Below, piece after piece: positions 17,788 to 28,340 of a stretch of DNA of 64,000 nt. The DNA comes from Paracoccaceae bacterium. Lineage in GTDB: Bacteria; Pseudomonadota; Alphaproteobacteria; Rhodobacterales; Rhodobacteraceae. The translations under genes and the position numbers were made by a program. Location of the stretch: the NCBI GenBank assembly GCA_022823605.1, contig JAJEHS010000006.1:715292-779291 (forward strand), given 5' to 3'. Numbering within the stretch: position 1 is the stretch's first letter; each line of letters starts with the position of its first letter. The notes beneath the pieces are model-generated. The model saw only the letters and a list, made by a program, of their open reading frames with translations. It was not told where the DNA came from and made no database searches.

Positions 17788-17933
17788 CCCTTTCGGGTTT
17801 AATTCAGTTAAAGTACGCCATAATAATTGATAATCATACCGATCGGGGTCATATATGTAATTCACAATTTAATCCCTTTCAGGTTGATAATAATCAAATA
17901 TTGAAAATATTCAAGTAAATAATACCGAAAGGG
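17788..17933. promoter_or_regulatory. three related CCCTTTC(G/A)GGT motifs, candidate hipBA operators
   Basis: Copies lie at 17788-17798 (CCCTTTCGGGT), 17874-17884 (CCCTTTCAGGT) and, inverted, at 17924-17933 (ACCGAAAGGG). The first covers the hipB ribosome binding site (AAAGGGA on the mRNA). Spacing of 86 and 50 bases is roughly helical. HipB binding at repeated sites upstream of its own gene is established for the E. coli system; assignment here is inference from repetition and place. Confidence 0.4.
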
Positions 17934-17996
17934 CTGATTAGATTTGGTTTAAACCATCATTACAGATGCTGAATAAAGTTGAATTACAACAATTAA

Positions 17997-18866
17997 TTAT
18001 TGAACCAATGGGCTTTGAGTGCCATCTAGCGATATACCGCGAATATCTGCTCGTCCTATCAGTATTGCAATATACTGCGAAACTGCCTTGGACCAAGTTG
18101 ATGCTTCCAGCCAGGCAGCAATGCGATCATTGACCATTTCAAATGGAAAGACGTGCCCCTCAATGATACGGTCAAGTGCTATCACATGATATCCAAATCG
18201 ACTTTCCACTGGTGATTCTGTTATTTCCCCTGCCTGCATGCCCTTGATTGCTCTTTCGAAATCTTCTACCGTACTGCCAGGTGTCAACTGTCCCAGGTTC
18301 CCACCCTGATCACTTGAAGTACAGTCTGAGTGTTCCCTGGCAAGAACAGAAAACAACTCTGGTTTGCACTTGAGCATTCGACATAATTCCTCAGCACTTG
18401 CCTTGGACTTTTGCCGTCCCTCCGTGTCTGATTCTGATACCGCGATGAGGATGTGACGTGCCTCGTAAAGGGTTGGGCTGTTGAATTTCTCGGGGTGCCT
18501 TTCATAATAGAGTCTGCATTCATCAGATGTTGCAGTGGGAACTATTACTTCCTGGTCTATCAAAACCCTGATAGCAGCATCAATCTCTGTTTCCTTCCGT
18601 CCATCTTCATCTACTTCCGGGATAGCTGAAATATCAAGACGACAAGCTTCCTGCCAAAGCAATTCCCTTATCACCAATGCTTCTGCGGCCGCCCTTAATG
18701 CCCTCCCCGGAGTAGGTGCCGGATGGTTTTGTGCCTCCTCCAGAATCTGCTTTTCGGGAATGGGTACCTTATTGACCTGAACATCCTTCAGGGAAAAACC
18801 GATACCGGATTTGGACTCATTGGATATATCGGCTTCGGGTCGTGGCTCCGATTTTGGAATTATCAT
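17997..18866 (-). CDS. parvulin-type peptidyl-prolyl isomerase linked to nitrate reductase
   Basis: The 289-residue protein has a helical N-terminal region and a parvulin domain at about 135-245: EARHILIAVSES, GGNLGQLTPGSTVEDFERAI, ESRFGYHVIAL. These are the usual PPIase rotamase marks, with similarity to NifM-like proteins. No signal peptide is apparent, so it is probably cytosolic, where NarGH is folded and loaded with cofactors before membrane attachment. It follows narI by 6 bases and is the last gene of the operon, as in other alphaproteobacterial nar clusters. Confidence 0.9.
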   Translation of the reverse strand: MIIPKSEPRPEADISNESKSGIGFSLKDVQVNKVPIPEKQILEEAQNHPAPTPGRALRAAAEALVIRELLWQEACRLDISAIPEVDEDGRKETEIDAAIRVLIDQEVIVPTATSDECRLYYERHPEKFNSPTLYEARHILIAVSESDTEGRQKSKASAEELCRMLKCKPELFSVLAREHSDCTSSDQGGNLGQLTPGSTVEDFERAIKGMQAGEITESPVESRFGYHVIALDRIIEGHVFPFEMVNDRIAAWLEASTWSKAVSQYIAILIGRADIRGISLDGTQSPLVQ

Positions 18867-18872
18867 TACTTG

Positions 18873-19592
18873 TCAGGCTTGTGGAAAGTTTTGGTTTGTA
18901 GTCCTTTGATTGCGTTCGCGGACAACCTGATAACCAGGTCGCCACAAGTAATGTATTGGTGCGCTCAACATGTGGACCAATCGTGTGAACGGAAAAATCA
19001 GGAAAATGGTCAAACCAAGAAACAAGTGAAGTTTGAATACAATGGCTGCATCAGCAACATAACTTGCCGCTTCGGGGTTGAAGGTAAATATTCCCTGAGC
19101 CCAGGTCATGAATTTCACCATTTCGTGCCCATCAAGATGTTGCATTGAAATCGGTATTGTCAGTAGTCCCAGCATCAGTTGAAGCCACAGAAAAATGATT
19201 ATCAGTGTATCCGACATGGTTGAATTTGCTCGTACACGGGCATCAAACAACCGTCTATGAACCAGTAGCGTGGCACCGATGATGGCCATGATTCCGGCAA
19301 TTCCACCAATAACTATTGCCATCATCTGCTTGGCTCCATGACTGATGCCTATCATGTCAAAAATCGCGATTGGAGTAAGCAAACCGATCAGGTGCCCGAA
19401 AAAAACGATGAGTACTCCAACATGGAACAGTACGGATCCCCAGATGAGTTGCTTGCGACGAAGCAATTGTGATGATCCTGACCTCCAACTGTAGGGATCC
19501 CGATCATAACGAAGGATCGTACCCACAATCATGACTACAAGAGCTATATAGGGGTATATTCCAAAAAGCAGTGTATTTATGAAATCAGACAT
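18873..19592 (-). CDS. narI: respiratory nitrate reductase gamma subunit (cytochrome b)
   Basis: The 239-residue protein has five hydrophobic transmembrane segments, starting FINTLLFGIYPYIALVVMIV. Histidines expected to ligate the two b hemes are in place (LFHVGVLIVFFGHLIGLL and FKLHLFLGLTIFLIFPFTRLVH, quoted in part). It takes electrons from quinol and passes them to NarH. It overlaps narJ by 8 bases. Length is normal for the family. Confidence 0.96.
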   Translation of the reverse strand: MSDFINTLLFGIYPYIALVVMIVGTILRYDRDPYSWRSGSSQLLRRKQLIWGSVLFHVGVLIVFFGHLIGLLTPIAIFDMIGISHGAKQMMAIVIGGIAGIMAIIGATLLVHRRLFDARVRANSTMSDTLIIIFLWLQLMLGLLTIPISMQHLDGHEMVKFMTWAQGIFTFNPEAASYVADAAIVFKLHLFLGLTIFLIFPFTRLVHMLSAPIHYLWRPGYQVVRERNQRTTNQNFPQA

Positions 19593-20316
19593 GGCTGGGA
19601 TTCTCCGTATTGGTATTTTGAACAGCGTCTGGTGGTCTGCGTTGGGCAGCTCGAATTTGCTTCTTCATCCGCTCCAAACCACAATTATCTGTACTTGTCC
19701 CCCCTCCAAAGGTCACCACCTCCTCTTCCCAGATTTTATCAAGGGCATCAAGGTCTTTCGGATCGTCATCCGGAATCTGGAGGAGTTCATTAACCAGTTT
19801 GGGGTCGGGTTTCATTTTAGCCAGGGAAATCAATACCGAAAAAGCATTTACATAGATGGATTTGCGTTTTGTTAGTCTCTCCCGGATTGCAACAAGAATA
19901 TGTGATGTTTGTCCAAGCAGGGACAAAGCCTCGGTAATTGGCTTGGTTGAAAGAAATTCAAGAAACATGGGCAAATAGTCTGGTAATTCCCTGGTACCGA
20001 TTTCAAATCCATCCTTTTCATACATGGCTAGCATATCAACCATGGCTTGTCCACGGTCACGGCTTTCACCATGAACATGTTCAAACAAATGCAAGGACAA
20101 GGATCTGGTACGGTCAAACAGATATACATAACGCTCCTGTACATCGTAAATGTCACGTTCACCAATATCACTGGCAAGACTGTACAAGGATTCCCTAATG
20201 GGTTTGTTTATAGGCATCTCATTGACAATCTGCACTATCTCAGGCATTGCCTCATGTATTTCTTTCGATGGGTAGGAAAGAAGTACAGATACTATTTTGA
20301 ATACGGAAACTGTCAT
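19585..20316 (-). CDS. narJ: nitrate reductase assembly chaperone
   Basis: The 243-residue protein belongs to the TorD/DmsD/NarJ chaperone fold: VSVLLSYPSKEI at the start, YVYLFDRTRSLSLHLFEHVH with HGESRDRGQAMVDML around residues 65-95, and DYLPMFLEFLS. It binds NarG so that the molybdenum cofactor and the first iron-sulphur cluster are inserted before NarGH docks to NarI. It overlaps narH by 4 bases and narI by 8. Confidence 0.96.
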   Translation of the reverse strand: MTVSVFKIVSVLLSYPSKEIHEAMPEIVQIVNEMPINKPIRESLYSLASDIGERDIYDVQERYVYLFDRTRSLSLHLFEHVHGESRDRGQAMVDMLAMYEKDGFEIGTRELPDYLPMFLEFLSTKPITEALSLLGQTSHILVAIRERLTKRKSIYVNAFSVLISLAKMKPDPKLVNELLQIPDDDPKDLDALDKIWEEEVVTFGGGTSTDNCGLERMKKQIRAAQRRPPDAVQNTNTENPSHV

Positions 20317-21851
20317 GCACTCTCCTTGAAAAGTTCTGATGGAGTCTGGACAGTACGAGGTCTCTTGGCCCCAAACAGATCATTCTCGGTAGACCCACCT
20401 GAACATCCACTTCCAAAGGTAAACCCACAGGATCCCCTGACATCATAGGCATCCTCCGTGATTTCACGATGCGAGGTAGGAATTACAAACCTGTCTTCGT
20501 AATTTGCTATTGCCATGATCTGATACATATCCTCAATAATTGCTCCAGTTAATCCCACTCTTTCGGCAATCGTTTCATCTATAACCCCCTCCACGGACTT
20601 GGACCTCATGTAGGCCCTCATGGCAAGCATTCTCTCAAGAGCATTAATCACGGGTTCATCCTTTCCTGCTGTCAACAGGTTCGAGAGATACCGGACCGGA
20701 ATGCGCATGGACCGGACATCGGGCAGGCCATCTTCCCACCCGATTTTACCTGCCTCGGCAGCAGATTGCAGGGGTGAAAGTGGTGGCACATACCAAACCA
20801 TCGGCAAGGTTCTGTATTCAGGGTGTAATGGGAAGGCAATCTTCCAATCCATTGCCATCTTGTAGACCGGAGACCTTTGAGCAGCCTCAAGCCAAGCATC
20901 AGGAACTCCATCCAGTCGGGCCTGGGCAATTACTTCTGGATCTTCAGGATCAAGAAATACATTGAGTTGTGCTTCATAAAGATCCCTTTCATCCGGGGTG
21001 GATGCGGCTTCGGCAATGCGGTCAGCATCGTAAAGGATCACACCAAGGTAGCGAATGCGTCCAACGCAGGTTTCCGAACAGACCGTTGGTTCACCTGCCT
21101 CAATTCGAGGATAGCAAAAAACACATTTTTCAGACTTGCCTGAGGACCAGTTATAGTAGATTTTCTTGTAGGGGCATCCGGAAATACACATTCTCCAACC
21201 ACGGCAGGTTTCCTGATCTATCAAAACGATACCGTCATCCTCACGTTTGTAGATTGCCCCCGAGGGACATGCCGCAACACATGTTGGGTTGAGACAATGT
21301 TCACACAGTCTTGGAAGATACATCATGAATGTATTTTCGAACTCGCCATATATCTCTTTTTCAATGTCCTTGAAATTGTAATCCTTGGACCTGTTGGAGA
21401 ATTCACCCCCGAGAATCTCTTCCCAATTGGGCCCCCATTCAATTTTTTCGATCCGCTCGCCGCTAACCATGGAACGCGGTCTGGCAGTTGGAGCGGTCTT
21501 ACCTTCAGCAGATGTTTGAAGGTGTCCGTAATCAAAATCAAACGGCTCATAATAGTCATCAATTTCCGGTAAGTCGGGGTTACCGAATATCTTGGCCAGG
21601 ATTCGCCATTTTGATCCCATTTTGGGTACAATCCTGCCATTGGATTTACGTGTCCAGCCACCATTCCACTTTTTCTGGTTCTCCCACTCCTTCGGATAAC
21701 CAATTCCGGGTTTGGTTTCGACATTGTTGAACCAGGCGTATTCGACACCTTCGCGGTTGGTCCAGACGTTTTTACATGTTACTGAACACGTGTGACAACC
21801 GATACACTTGTCGAGGTTAAGTACCATCCCGATTTGTGCACGTATCTTCAT
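20313..21851 (-). CDS. narH: respiratory nitrate reductase beta subunit
   Basis: The 512-residue iron-sulphur protein has the four expected cysteine groups: CIGCHTCSVTCKNVW near residue 16, CEHCLNPTCVAACPSG near 180, CRGWRMCISGCPYKK near 215 (a Trp replaces one Cys, as in the [3Fe-4S] cluster of NarH), and CVFCYPR...CSETCVG near 245-265. It relays electrons from NarI hemes to NarG. It begins 41 bases after narG on the minus strand. Confidence 0.97.
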   Translation of the reverse strand: MKIRAQIGMVLNLDKCIGCHTCSVTCKNVWTNREGVEYAWFNNVETKPGIGYPKEWENQKKWNGGWTRKSNGRIVPKMGSKWRILAKIFGNPDLPEIDDYYEPFDFDYGHLQTSAEGKTAPTARPRSMVSGERIEKIEWGPNWEEILGGEFSNRSKDYNFKDIEKEIYGEFENTFMMYLPRLCEHCLNPTCVAACPSGAIYKREDDGIVLIDQETCRGWRMCISGCPYKKIYYNWSSGKSEKCVFCYPRIEAGEPTVCSETCVGRIRYLGVILYDADRIAEAASTPDERDLYEAQLNVFLDPEDPEVIAQARLDGVPDAWLEAAQRSPVYKMAMDWKIAFPLHPEYRTLPMVWYVPPLSPLQSAAEAGKIGWEDGLPDVRSMRIPVRYLSNLLTAGKDEPVINALERMLAMRAYMRSKSVEGVIDETIAERVGLTGAIIEDMYQIMAIANYEDRFVIPTSHREITEDAYDVRGSCGFTFGSGCSGGSTENDLFGAKRPRTVQTPSELFKESA

Positions 21852-21892
21852 TTTGCTACCTCCGATTGAGCAATGTTTGATCTGGATGGCTT

Positions 21893-24800
21893 CTACATCC
21901 AGTCTACCTTATCAAGTTTGTGGACCACCACGAATTCATCCCGGTTGGAACCAACAGTACCATAATAATTGAATCCATAGGATTGCTGGGCATACCCGCC
22001 GATCATGTGGGTTGGCTTGGTAATGGCCCGAGTAACTGAATTATGTATACCCCCTCTTTGTCCGGTAATATTGGAACCGGGGGTATTAATCAGTTTTTCC
22101 TGAGCGTGATACATGTAGATTGTACCTTGCTTCATTCTTTGAGATACGACTACACGCGCTGTAATGGCTCCGTTGACATTAAATACCTCTACCCAGTCGT
22201 TATCGATTATTTCTGCTGTTTTTGCGTCTTCTTCCGAAATCCAGACAACTGGTCCACCCCGATTAAGTGTCAACATGAGTTGATTGTCTGAATAAGTTGA
22301 ATGGATTCCCCATTTCTGGTGAGGGGTAATGAAATTCAACACAACTTGTGGACGGCCATTTGATTTGGCCTTGATAATAGGGTTGATACCTTTTGTATCA
22401 ATTGGTGGACGGTAAACACAAAGCCCTTCACCAAAGGCACGCATCCAGAGATGGTCCTGGTAAAGTTGCTGTCGGCCGGACAATGTTCTCCATGGTATCA
22501 ATTCATAGACATTGGTGTAACCGGCGTTGTAACATACCTTTTCAGATTCAATACCGGACCAGGTTGGAGAAGAAATGATCTTTCGAGGTTGAGCAACAAT
22601 ATCGTTGAAGCGGATTGCCTCATCTTCCTTTGGTTTGGCGAGGTGGGTGTGATCAAGACCTGTCCGTTGGGACAAAGCTTCCCAGGCCCTGACAGCAACA
22701 TGACCATTGGTTTCCGGTGCCAAGGTCAGAATTACCTCGGAAGCATCAATATCCGTTTCGATTCGGGGACGTCCCTTGGTTGGACCTTCCTCCGTAACTA
22801 TTCCATTGAGATCACAAAGCAATTCTATTTCTTTATCGGTATTCCAAGATATGCCTTTACCTCCATTTCCCAACTTGTCCATAAGTGGACCCAAGGCAGT
22901 GAATCGCTTGTAGAGATTGGGATAATCACGCTCAATGATGGCCAATGAAGGCATGGTTTTACCCGGGATCGGGAGGGTTGTGCCTTCCTTCCAGTCACTA
23001 ACCTCAAATGGTTGGGCCAACTCCCCGGGAGTATCATGCAATATGGGAACAAGCACAACATCCTTTTCCACGCCAAGGACTTCGGGAGCTATTTCTGAAA
23101 ATTTCTTGGCAATTCCCTTGAAAATATCCCAATCATTTCGTGCTTCCCAAGCAGGATCTGCCGCACTTGTCAGTGGATGGATGAATGGGTGCATGTCTGT
23201 GGTATTCAGGTCATTTTTTTCATACCATGTAGCGGTCGGGAGTACAATGTCGGAATAGACACAGGTCGTTGACATTCGAAAATCAATTGTAACCAGCAGA
23301 TCCAGTTTCCCCTCTGGGGCTTCGTCATGCCAGACAACCTCTGTTGCCCTCTTGTTGCCTTCTTCTCCAAGATCTTCCCTTAAAATGCCATGTGCGGTTC
23401 CGAGCAAATGCTTCAGGAAATATTCATGTCCTTTTCCCGAGGAACCCAAAAGATTTGACCGCCAGACAAACAGGTTTCTTGGCCAATTGTTTTCATTGTC
23501 GGGATCCTCGCACGACATCCTGAGGTTGCCCTCTTTCAGGTTTTCAATTACATAATCCTTGATATCCTTACCAGCCTTCTCGGCAGCAGCTGAAATTTCC
23601 AGGGGATTGGTTTCCAGTTGTGGTGCTGATGGTAGCCATCCCATTCTTTCAGACTTGATGTTGTAATCGATTGGAGTGCCATCCCAACTGCCTTCGGGAG
23701 CGGTTGGGGATAAAATTTCATCAATTGTCAGTGATTCATAACGCCACTGGTCGGTATGGGCATAAAAGAACGAGGTTGAATTCATCTGGCGGGGTGGGCG
23801 GTTCCAGTCCAGGGAAAAGGCCAGTGGCAGCCAACCGGTCTGGGGCCGTAATTTTTCCTGTCCGACATAGTGACTCCAACCACCCCCCGACTTTCCGATA
23901 CACCCACACATTACCAACAGATTGATAATGCCCCTGTAGTTCATATCCATGTGGTACCAATGGTTGATCCCTGCCCCAAGAATGACCATTGAACGCCCCT
24001 GGGTTTTTTCTGCATTTGATGCAAACTCTCGGGCTACTGTAATGATATGATCTCGGGGAACACCCGTAATTTGCTCGGCCCAGGCAGGTGTATATGGCTG
24101 GTTGTCATCATATGAGGAGGCACAACTATTGTCGCCAAGCCCCCTGTCAAGACCATAATTGGCTATCAAAAGATCAAATACCGTTGCAACCAAAACTTCA
24201 CCCTCTTCCAATTCCAACCGTCTGGCAGGAACATTGCGGTATAGAACACTGTCATGATCGGTTCCCTTGAAATGATCATGTTCCCGGTTACCGAAATAGG
24301 GGAAGGCTACAGAAGCAACCTTGTCATGATGGTCCTTATCGATGAAACTCATTATAGGCTTTATGTCACGGCCTTTTCCATCCTTTAACTCAAGGTTCCA
24401 TTTACCTTCCTCACCCCAACGGAAACCGATTGAACCCTGTGGTGTCGTGACATCTCCCGAATCTTGGTCAACAACTACTGTTTTCCACTCAGGATTGTTG
24501 TTTTCACCAAGATTGCTACTGAAATCAGAGGCTCGAAGCATCCTATCCGGAACATAGTTCCCATCCTTTTTCACCAGTTTTACCAACATGGGCATGTCAG
24601 TATATTGACGACAATAATCCTCGAAATACTCGGTCTTACGATCAACATGAAATTCCCTCAGGATTACATGGCCCATGGCCAGAGCGAGGGCGGCATCTGT
24701 TCCTTGTCTGGGGTGAAGCCACAGATCGGAAAATTTTGCCGCTTCTGAATAATCAGGCGAAACGACTACAGATTTTGTACCCTTGTAGCGTACCTCGGTG

Positions 24801-25603
24801 TAAAAATGCGCGTCTGGCGTACGGGTTTGGGGTACATTGGATCCCCACAAAATCAGGAACCCCGAATTGTACCAATCGGCAGATTCAGGTACATCAGTCT
24901 GCTCTCCCCATGTCATGGGAGAAGCCGGAGGAAGATCACAATACCAGTCATAGAAGGACATACACACCCCACCCAACAGGGAGAGATACCGTGAACCAGC
25001 AGCATAGGAGACCATGGACATGGCCGGTATGGGTGAAAATCCAATTACCCGGTCCGGTCCCCATTTTCTGGCTGTATAGGCATTGGATGCCGCGATGATC
25101 TCGTTCACTTCTTCCCAACTCGACCTGACAAAACCTCCTAGCCCGCGAACCCTGATATAATCCTTGCGTTTCACAGGATCGGCCTGAATGGCAGCCCAAG
25201 CCTCAACTGGGGATTTTGTCTCTCGTTCCTTCCGCCACAACTTCAGCAATCTTGATCTTATCAGGGGATATTTGACCCGGTTCGCTGAGTACATGTACCA
25301 GGAATAACTGGCGCCACGGGAACATCCACGAGGTTCATGGTTTGGCAAATCAGGCCGGGTCCGGGGGTAATCAGTCTGTTGGGTTTCCCAGGTTACGATA
25401 CCTCCCTTGACATAGATTTTCCATGAGCATGATCCTGTACAATTCACCCCATGGGTTGAGCGGACTATTTTGTCATGTTGCCAACGGTTCCGGTAAGCAT
25501 TCTCCCATTCCCTGTTTTCGTTTGTTGTTACTCCGTGCCCATCGGCAAAAGTGCCGGTGTTCTTTCGAGCCAGGAAATTGAGGCGATCAAGAATTAATGA
25601 CAT
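21893..25603 (-). CDS. narG: respiratory nitrate reductase alpha subunit (Mo-bisMGD)
   Basis: The 1236-residue catalytic subunit has normal NarG length and no Tat signal with a cleavage site, so it is the cytoplasmic-facing type. The N-terminal cluster motif is HGVNCTGSCSW with the first ligand a histidine, and YPRTRPDLPNHEPRGCSRGA follows. Characteristic later blocks include MNYRGIINLLVMCG and the cofactor-binding C-terminus with NPGSNITGQRGGIHNSVTR (in part). It reduces nitrate to nitrite at the inner membrane. No moa genes or two-component regulators are next to the operon. Confidence 0.97.
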   Translation of the reverse strand: MSLILDRLNFLARKNTGTFADGHGVTTNENREWENAYRNRWQHDKIVRSTHGVNCTGSCSWKIYVKGGIVTWETQQTDYPRTRPDLPNHEPRGCSRGASYSWYMYSANRVKYPLIRSRLLKLWRKERETKSPVEAWAAIQADPVKRKDYIRVRGLGGFVRSSWEEVNEIIAASNAYTARKWGPDRVIGFSPIPAMSMVSYAAGSRYLSLLGGVCMSFYDWYCDLPPASPMTWGEQTDVPESADWYNSGFLILWGSNVPQTRTPDAHFYTEVRYKGTKSVVVSPDYSEAAKFSDLWLHPRQGTDAALALAMGHVILREFHVDRKTEYFEDYCRQYTDMPMLVKLVKKDGNYVPDRMLRASDFSSNLGENNNPEWKTVVVDQDSGDVTTPQGSIGFRWGEEGKWNLELKDGKGRDIKPIMSFIDKDHHDKVASVAFPYFGNREHDHFKGTDHDSVLYRNVPARRLELEEGEVLVATVFDLLIANYGLDRGLGDNSCASSYDDNQPYTPAWAEQITGVPRDHIITVAREFASNAEKTQGRSMVILGAGINHWYHMDMNYRGIINLLVMCGCIGKSGGGWSHYVGQEKLRPQTGWLPLAFSLDWNRPPRQMNSTSFFYAHTDQWRYESLTIDEILSPTAPEGSWDGTPIDYNIKSERMGWLPSAPQLETNPLEISAAAEKAGKDIKDYVIENLKEGNLRMSCEDPDNENNWPRNLFVWRSNLLGSSGKGHEYFLKHLLGTAHGILREDLGEEGNKRATEVVWHDEAPEGKLDLLVTIDFRMSTTCVYSDIVLPTATWYEKNDLNTTDMHPFIHPLTSAADPAWEARNDWDIFKGIAKKFSEIAPEVLGVEKDVVLVPILHDTPGELAQPFEVSDWKEGTTLPIPGKTMPSLAIIERDYPNLYKRFTALGPLMDKLGNGGKGISWNTDKEIELLCDLNGIVTEEGPTKGRPRIETDIDASEVILTLAPETNGHVAVRAWEALSQRTGLDHTHLAKPKEDEAIRFNDIVAQPRKIISSPTWSGIESEKVCYNAGYTNVYELIPWRTLSGRQQLYQDHLWMRAFGEGLCVYRPPIDTKGINPIIKAKSNGRPQVVLNFITPHQKWGIHSTYSDNQLMLTLNRGGPVVWISEEDAKTAEIIDNDWVEVFNVNGAITARVVVSQRMKQGTIYMYHAQEKLINTPGSNITGQRGGIHNSVTRAITKPTHMIGGYAQQSYGFNYYGTVGSNRDEFVVVHKLDKVDWM

Positions 25604-25625
25604 GGTTACATTACCTCATTGTCAC

Positions 25626-28340
25626 TTAGCAGGGTACTGTTGCACTTCTACGAGTGTAGAAATACCAGACTACACCTACACAGGTTGCATAGAATATCAG
25701 GAAGCCCCACAATGCGGCTTCCGGACCTCCGGTCATGGCGATGGAAGTACCGTACGACTTGGGTATGAAAAAGGCTCCGTAAGCGGCGACTGCAGAAGTG
25801 AATGCGACAATCGCGGCACTCTCACGTTCAGCATTTTTTAACTTGGTCGGAGGATCAAGATCAGGCATCAATCTGTCAACTTCCTGACGCATGATGGTAG
25901 GTATCATTTGGAAGGTCGAGGCATTTCCGACACCTGTCAGGAAGAACAGTACCATGAAACAGGCAAAGAAGCCCCAAAAAGCTCCCGGTTCCTGCTTGAT
26001 CGATAAGAAATAAAGTACACCACCAACTGCAATTATCATTCCCAGGAAGGTCCAGAAGGTTACCCTTCCTCCACCGTATTTATCCGAAACCCAACCAGTA
26101 GCAGCCCTACTGAGTGCTCCCACCATCGGTCCAAGAAAGGCGAATGAAAGTGTATCCACAGCTGGAAACTGGGTCTTCATCAATAATGGGAATCCTGCCG
26201 AATAACCAATGAATGATCCAAAAGTACCAGTGTATAACCAGCACATCACCCAATTATGGAAACGTGAGAATATCACTGCCTGATCAGCGAATGATGCCCT
26301 GGCAGTCATTATATCATTCATACCAAACCATGCGAGTGCTGTTGAAACCAACAGGAATGGTACCCAAACAAAGCCAGCATTTTGAAGCCACAATGTTGAT
26401 CCATCAGCTGTAATCTGACCCCCGCCCGTAAACACGACAAATGCTCCAGTTGAAATAACGATTGGGACCAGGAATTGCATGACGGAAACACCAAGGTTCC
26501 CCAATCCGGCATTCATGGCGAGAGCATGACCTTTTCTCCTCTTCGGATAAAAGTATGTGATATTGGCCATTGAGGAGGCAAAATTACCTCCACCAAGTCC
26601 ACACAACAGGGCTAGAACCAAGAATATGAAATAAGGTGTATCAGGATTCTGTACCGAATAGCCGATACCGAAGGCAGGTATGAGGAGGGAGGCGGTAGTG
26701 AGGGTTGTCCAAAGCCGCCCGCCAAAAATCGGTACCATGAAGGAATAAAAGATACGAAGTGTTGCTCCCGAAATCCCGGGTAGAGCAGCCAGCCAGAACA
26801 ATTGATCGGTGGTATACTCAAAACCGATTGAGGGGAGTTTTGCAACAACTATACTCCATACCATCCAGACGGAGAATGCCAGTAAAAGGGCAGGTATGGA
26901 TATCCAAAGGTTGCGATTTGCAATCTTGCTTCCATGTTCCTTCCAGAATTGTTCATCCTCAGGTTTCCAATTTTCAATGGGACCGGGCCTCCATTCCTTC
27001 AGAACACCGGCAAGTGCTCCCTTCTGTTCCGGACCATGGACAGATTGCATTTCGGGCAATTCAGGTAGCTTATCCAATTCCTCTGACAAAGCACTCCGTT
27101 CCATCGCACGAATTGAAAAATGCATCCATAGGAGTGCTACCAGGACAATCCCAAACAAAAGGGCAAAACAGCTGGTCCAAATACCAGTAAGGTCCAACAA
27201 GACGCCAAATGAAATTGGCAAGATGAACCCTCCCAAGCCACCAATCATTCCAACCAATCCACCCACCGAACCAATGTGGTCGGGATAATATACCGGTATA
27301 TGTTTATAGACAGCCGCTTTGCCGAGCGACATGAAGAAGCCGAGAATGAAGATGGCGATAACAAATGGAATAAGTCCCATACTCGTGGAAAAGATTATGG
27401 GGCCTTCAATGCCATGAATTACATAATCGGTTTTGGGATAGGACAGCATGAAGGTCAGAATGACCGAGACACCAAATGTCCAGTACATCACACTTCTGGC
27501 CCCTCGCTTGTCTGAAAGATGTCCACCATAAGCACGAAATATGGAAGCTGGAACCGAATAGGCTGCAGCTATCATGCCTGCCGTTTTTATGTCAAGTTCA
27601 TAAACACCGACCAGATAGCGTGGAAGCCAAAGTGCCAAGGCAACAAATGCACCGAAAACGAAAAAATAGTACAGGGCAAAACGCCAAACCTGCAATTTGC
27701 GCAATGGATCGAGCTCCATCCACGCTGATCGGGGCTTTTCACCACGGGCTTTCCGAGCTGCAGTTGTTGGATCTTCCTTGGTGAACACATAGAAAATTAC
27801 CGCCATTACCAATAAGGCTACCGAATAGACTTGGGCTGTCGCTTGCCACCCTACGGCTACCAACAGGAAAGGTGCACCAAAGTTGGTAACCGCTGCGCCA
27901 ACATTACCAACTCCGAATATGCCCAGTGCACTTCCCTGATATTCGGCAGAATACCACTTTGAAACATAGGCAATACCTACGGCAAAGGATCCTCCGGCAA
28001 GACCAACCCCAAGCGCAGCAAGCAAGAACATCGGATAGGTTGTTACGGTTGAAAGTAACCAGGTTGCAATGGCTGATGCAACCATTACGAGGGTAAATAC
28101 AAGACGTCCACCATATTGGTCAGTCCAGATGCCAAGAAAAATCCGGCTGATTGAACCGGTCAGAACAGGGGTAGCCACGAGGAGACCGAATTGGGTATCC
28201 GACAATCCCAAATCCTGTTTTATCCTAACGCCGATGATTGAGAAAATTGTCCAGACAGCAAAACAGAATACAAACGCAATTGTACTCATTCCCAGCATTT
28301 GGTTTTGTTTGCTTGAATCAGATGTGGTCGTCATGTTCAT
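25626..28340 (-). CDS. narK: NarK1-NarK2 fused nitrate/nitrite transporter
   Basis: The 904-residue protein contains two MFS transporters in tandem. The first (about 1-430) begins FCFAVWTIFSIIGVRIKQDL and carries nitrate signature-type glycine-rich helices (GMIGGLGGFILPISFG). The second (about 470-904) repeats the pattern (LAFSVWMVWSIVVAKL, GLGGGNFASSMANI, NAGLGNLGVSVMQF). About 24 membrane helices are expected. In Paracoccus the first half acts as nitrate/proton symport and the second as nitrate/nitrite exchange. The start at 28340 has AGGGG about 8 bases upstream. It is the first gene of the operon, 22 bases before narG. Confidence 0.95.
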   Translation of the reverse strand: MNMTTTSDSSKQNQMLGMSTIAFVFCFAVWTIFSIIGVRIKQDLGLSDTQFGLLVATPVLTGSISRIFLGIWTDQYGGRLVFTLVMVASAIATWLLSTVTTYPMFLLAALGVGLAGGSFAVGIAYVSKWYSAEYQGSALGIFGVGNVGAAVTNFGAPFLLVAVGWQATAQVYSVALLVMAVIFYVFTKEDPTTAARKARGEKPRSAWMELDPLRKLQVWRFALYYFFVFGAFVALALWLPRYLVGVYELDIKTAGMIAAAYSVPASIFRAYGGHLSDKRGARSVMYWTFGVSVILTFMLSYPKTDYVIHGIEGPIIFSTSMGLIPFVIAIFILGFFMSLGKAAVYKHIPVYYPDHIGSVGGLVGMIGGLGGFILPISFGVLLDLTGIWTSCFALLFGIVLVALLWMHFSIRAMERSALSEELDKLPELPEMQSVHGPEQKGALAGVLKEWRPGPIENWKPEDEQFWKEHGSKIANRNLWISIPALLLAFSVWMVWSIVVAKLPSIGFEYTTDQLFWLAALPGISGATLRIFYSFMVPIFGGRLWTTLTTASLLIPAFGIGYSVQNPDTPYFIFLVLALLCGLGGGNFASSMANITYFYPKRRKGHALAMNAGLGNLGVSVMQFLVPIVISTGAFVVFTGGGQITADGSTLWLQNAGFVWVPFLLVSTALAWFGMNDIMTARASFADQAVIFSRFHNWVMCWLYTGTFGSFIGYSAGFPLLMKTQFPAVDTLSFAFLGPMVGALSRAATGWVSDKYGGGRVTFWTFLGMIIAVGGVLYFLSIKQEPGAFWGFFACFMVLFFLTGVGNASTFQMIPTIMRQEVDRLMPDLDPPTKLKNAERESAAIVAFTSAVAAYGAFFIPKSYGTSIAMTGGPEAALWGFLIFYATCVGVVWYFYTRRSATVPC

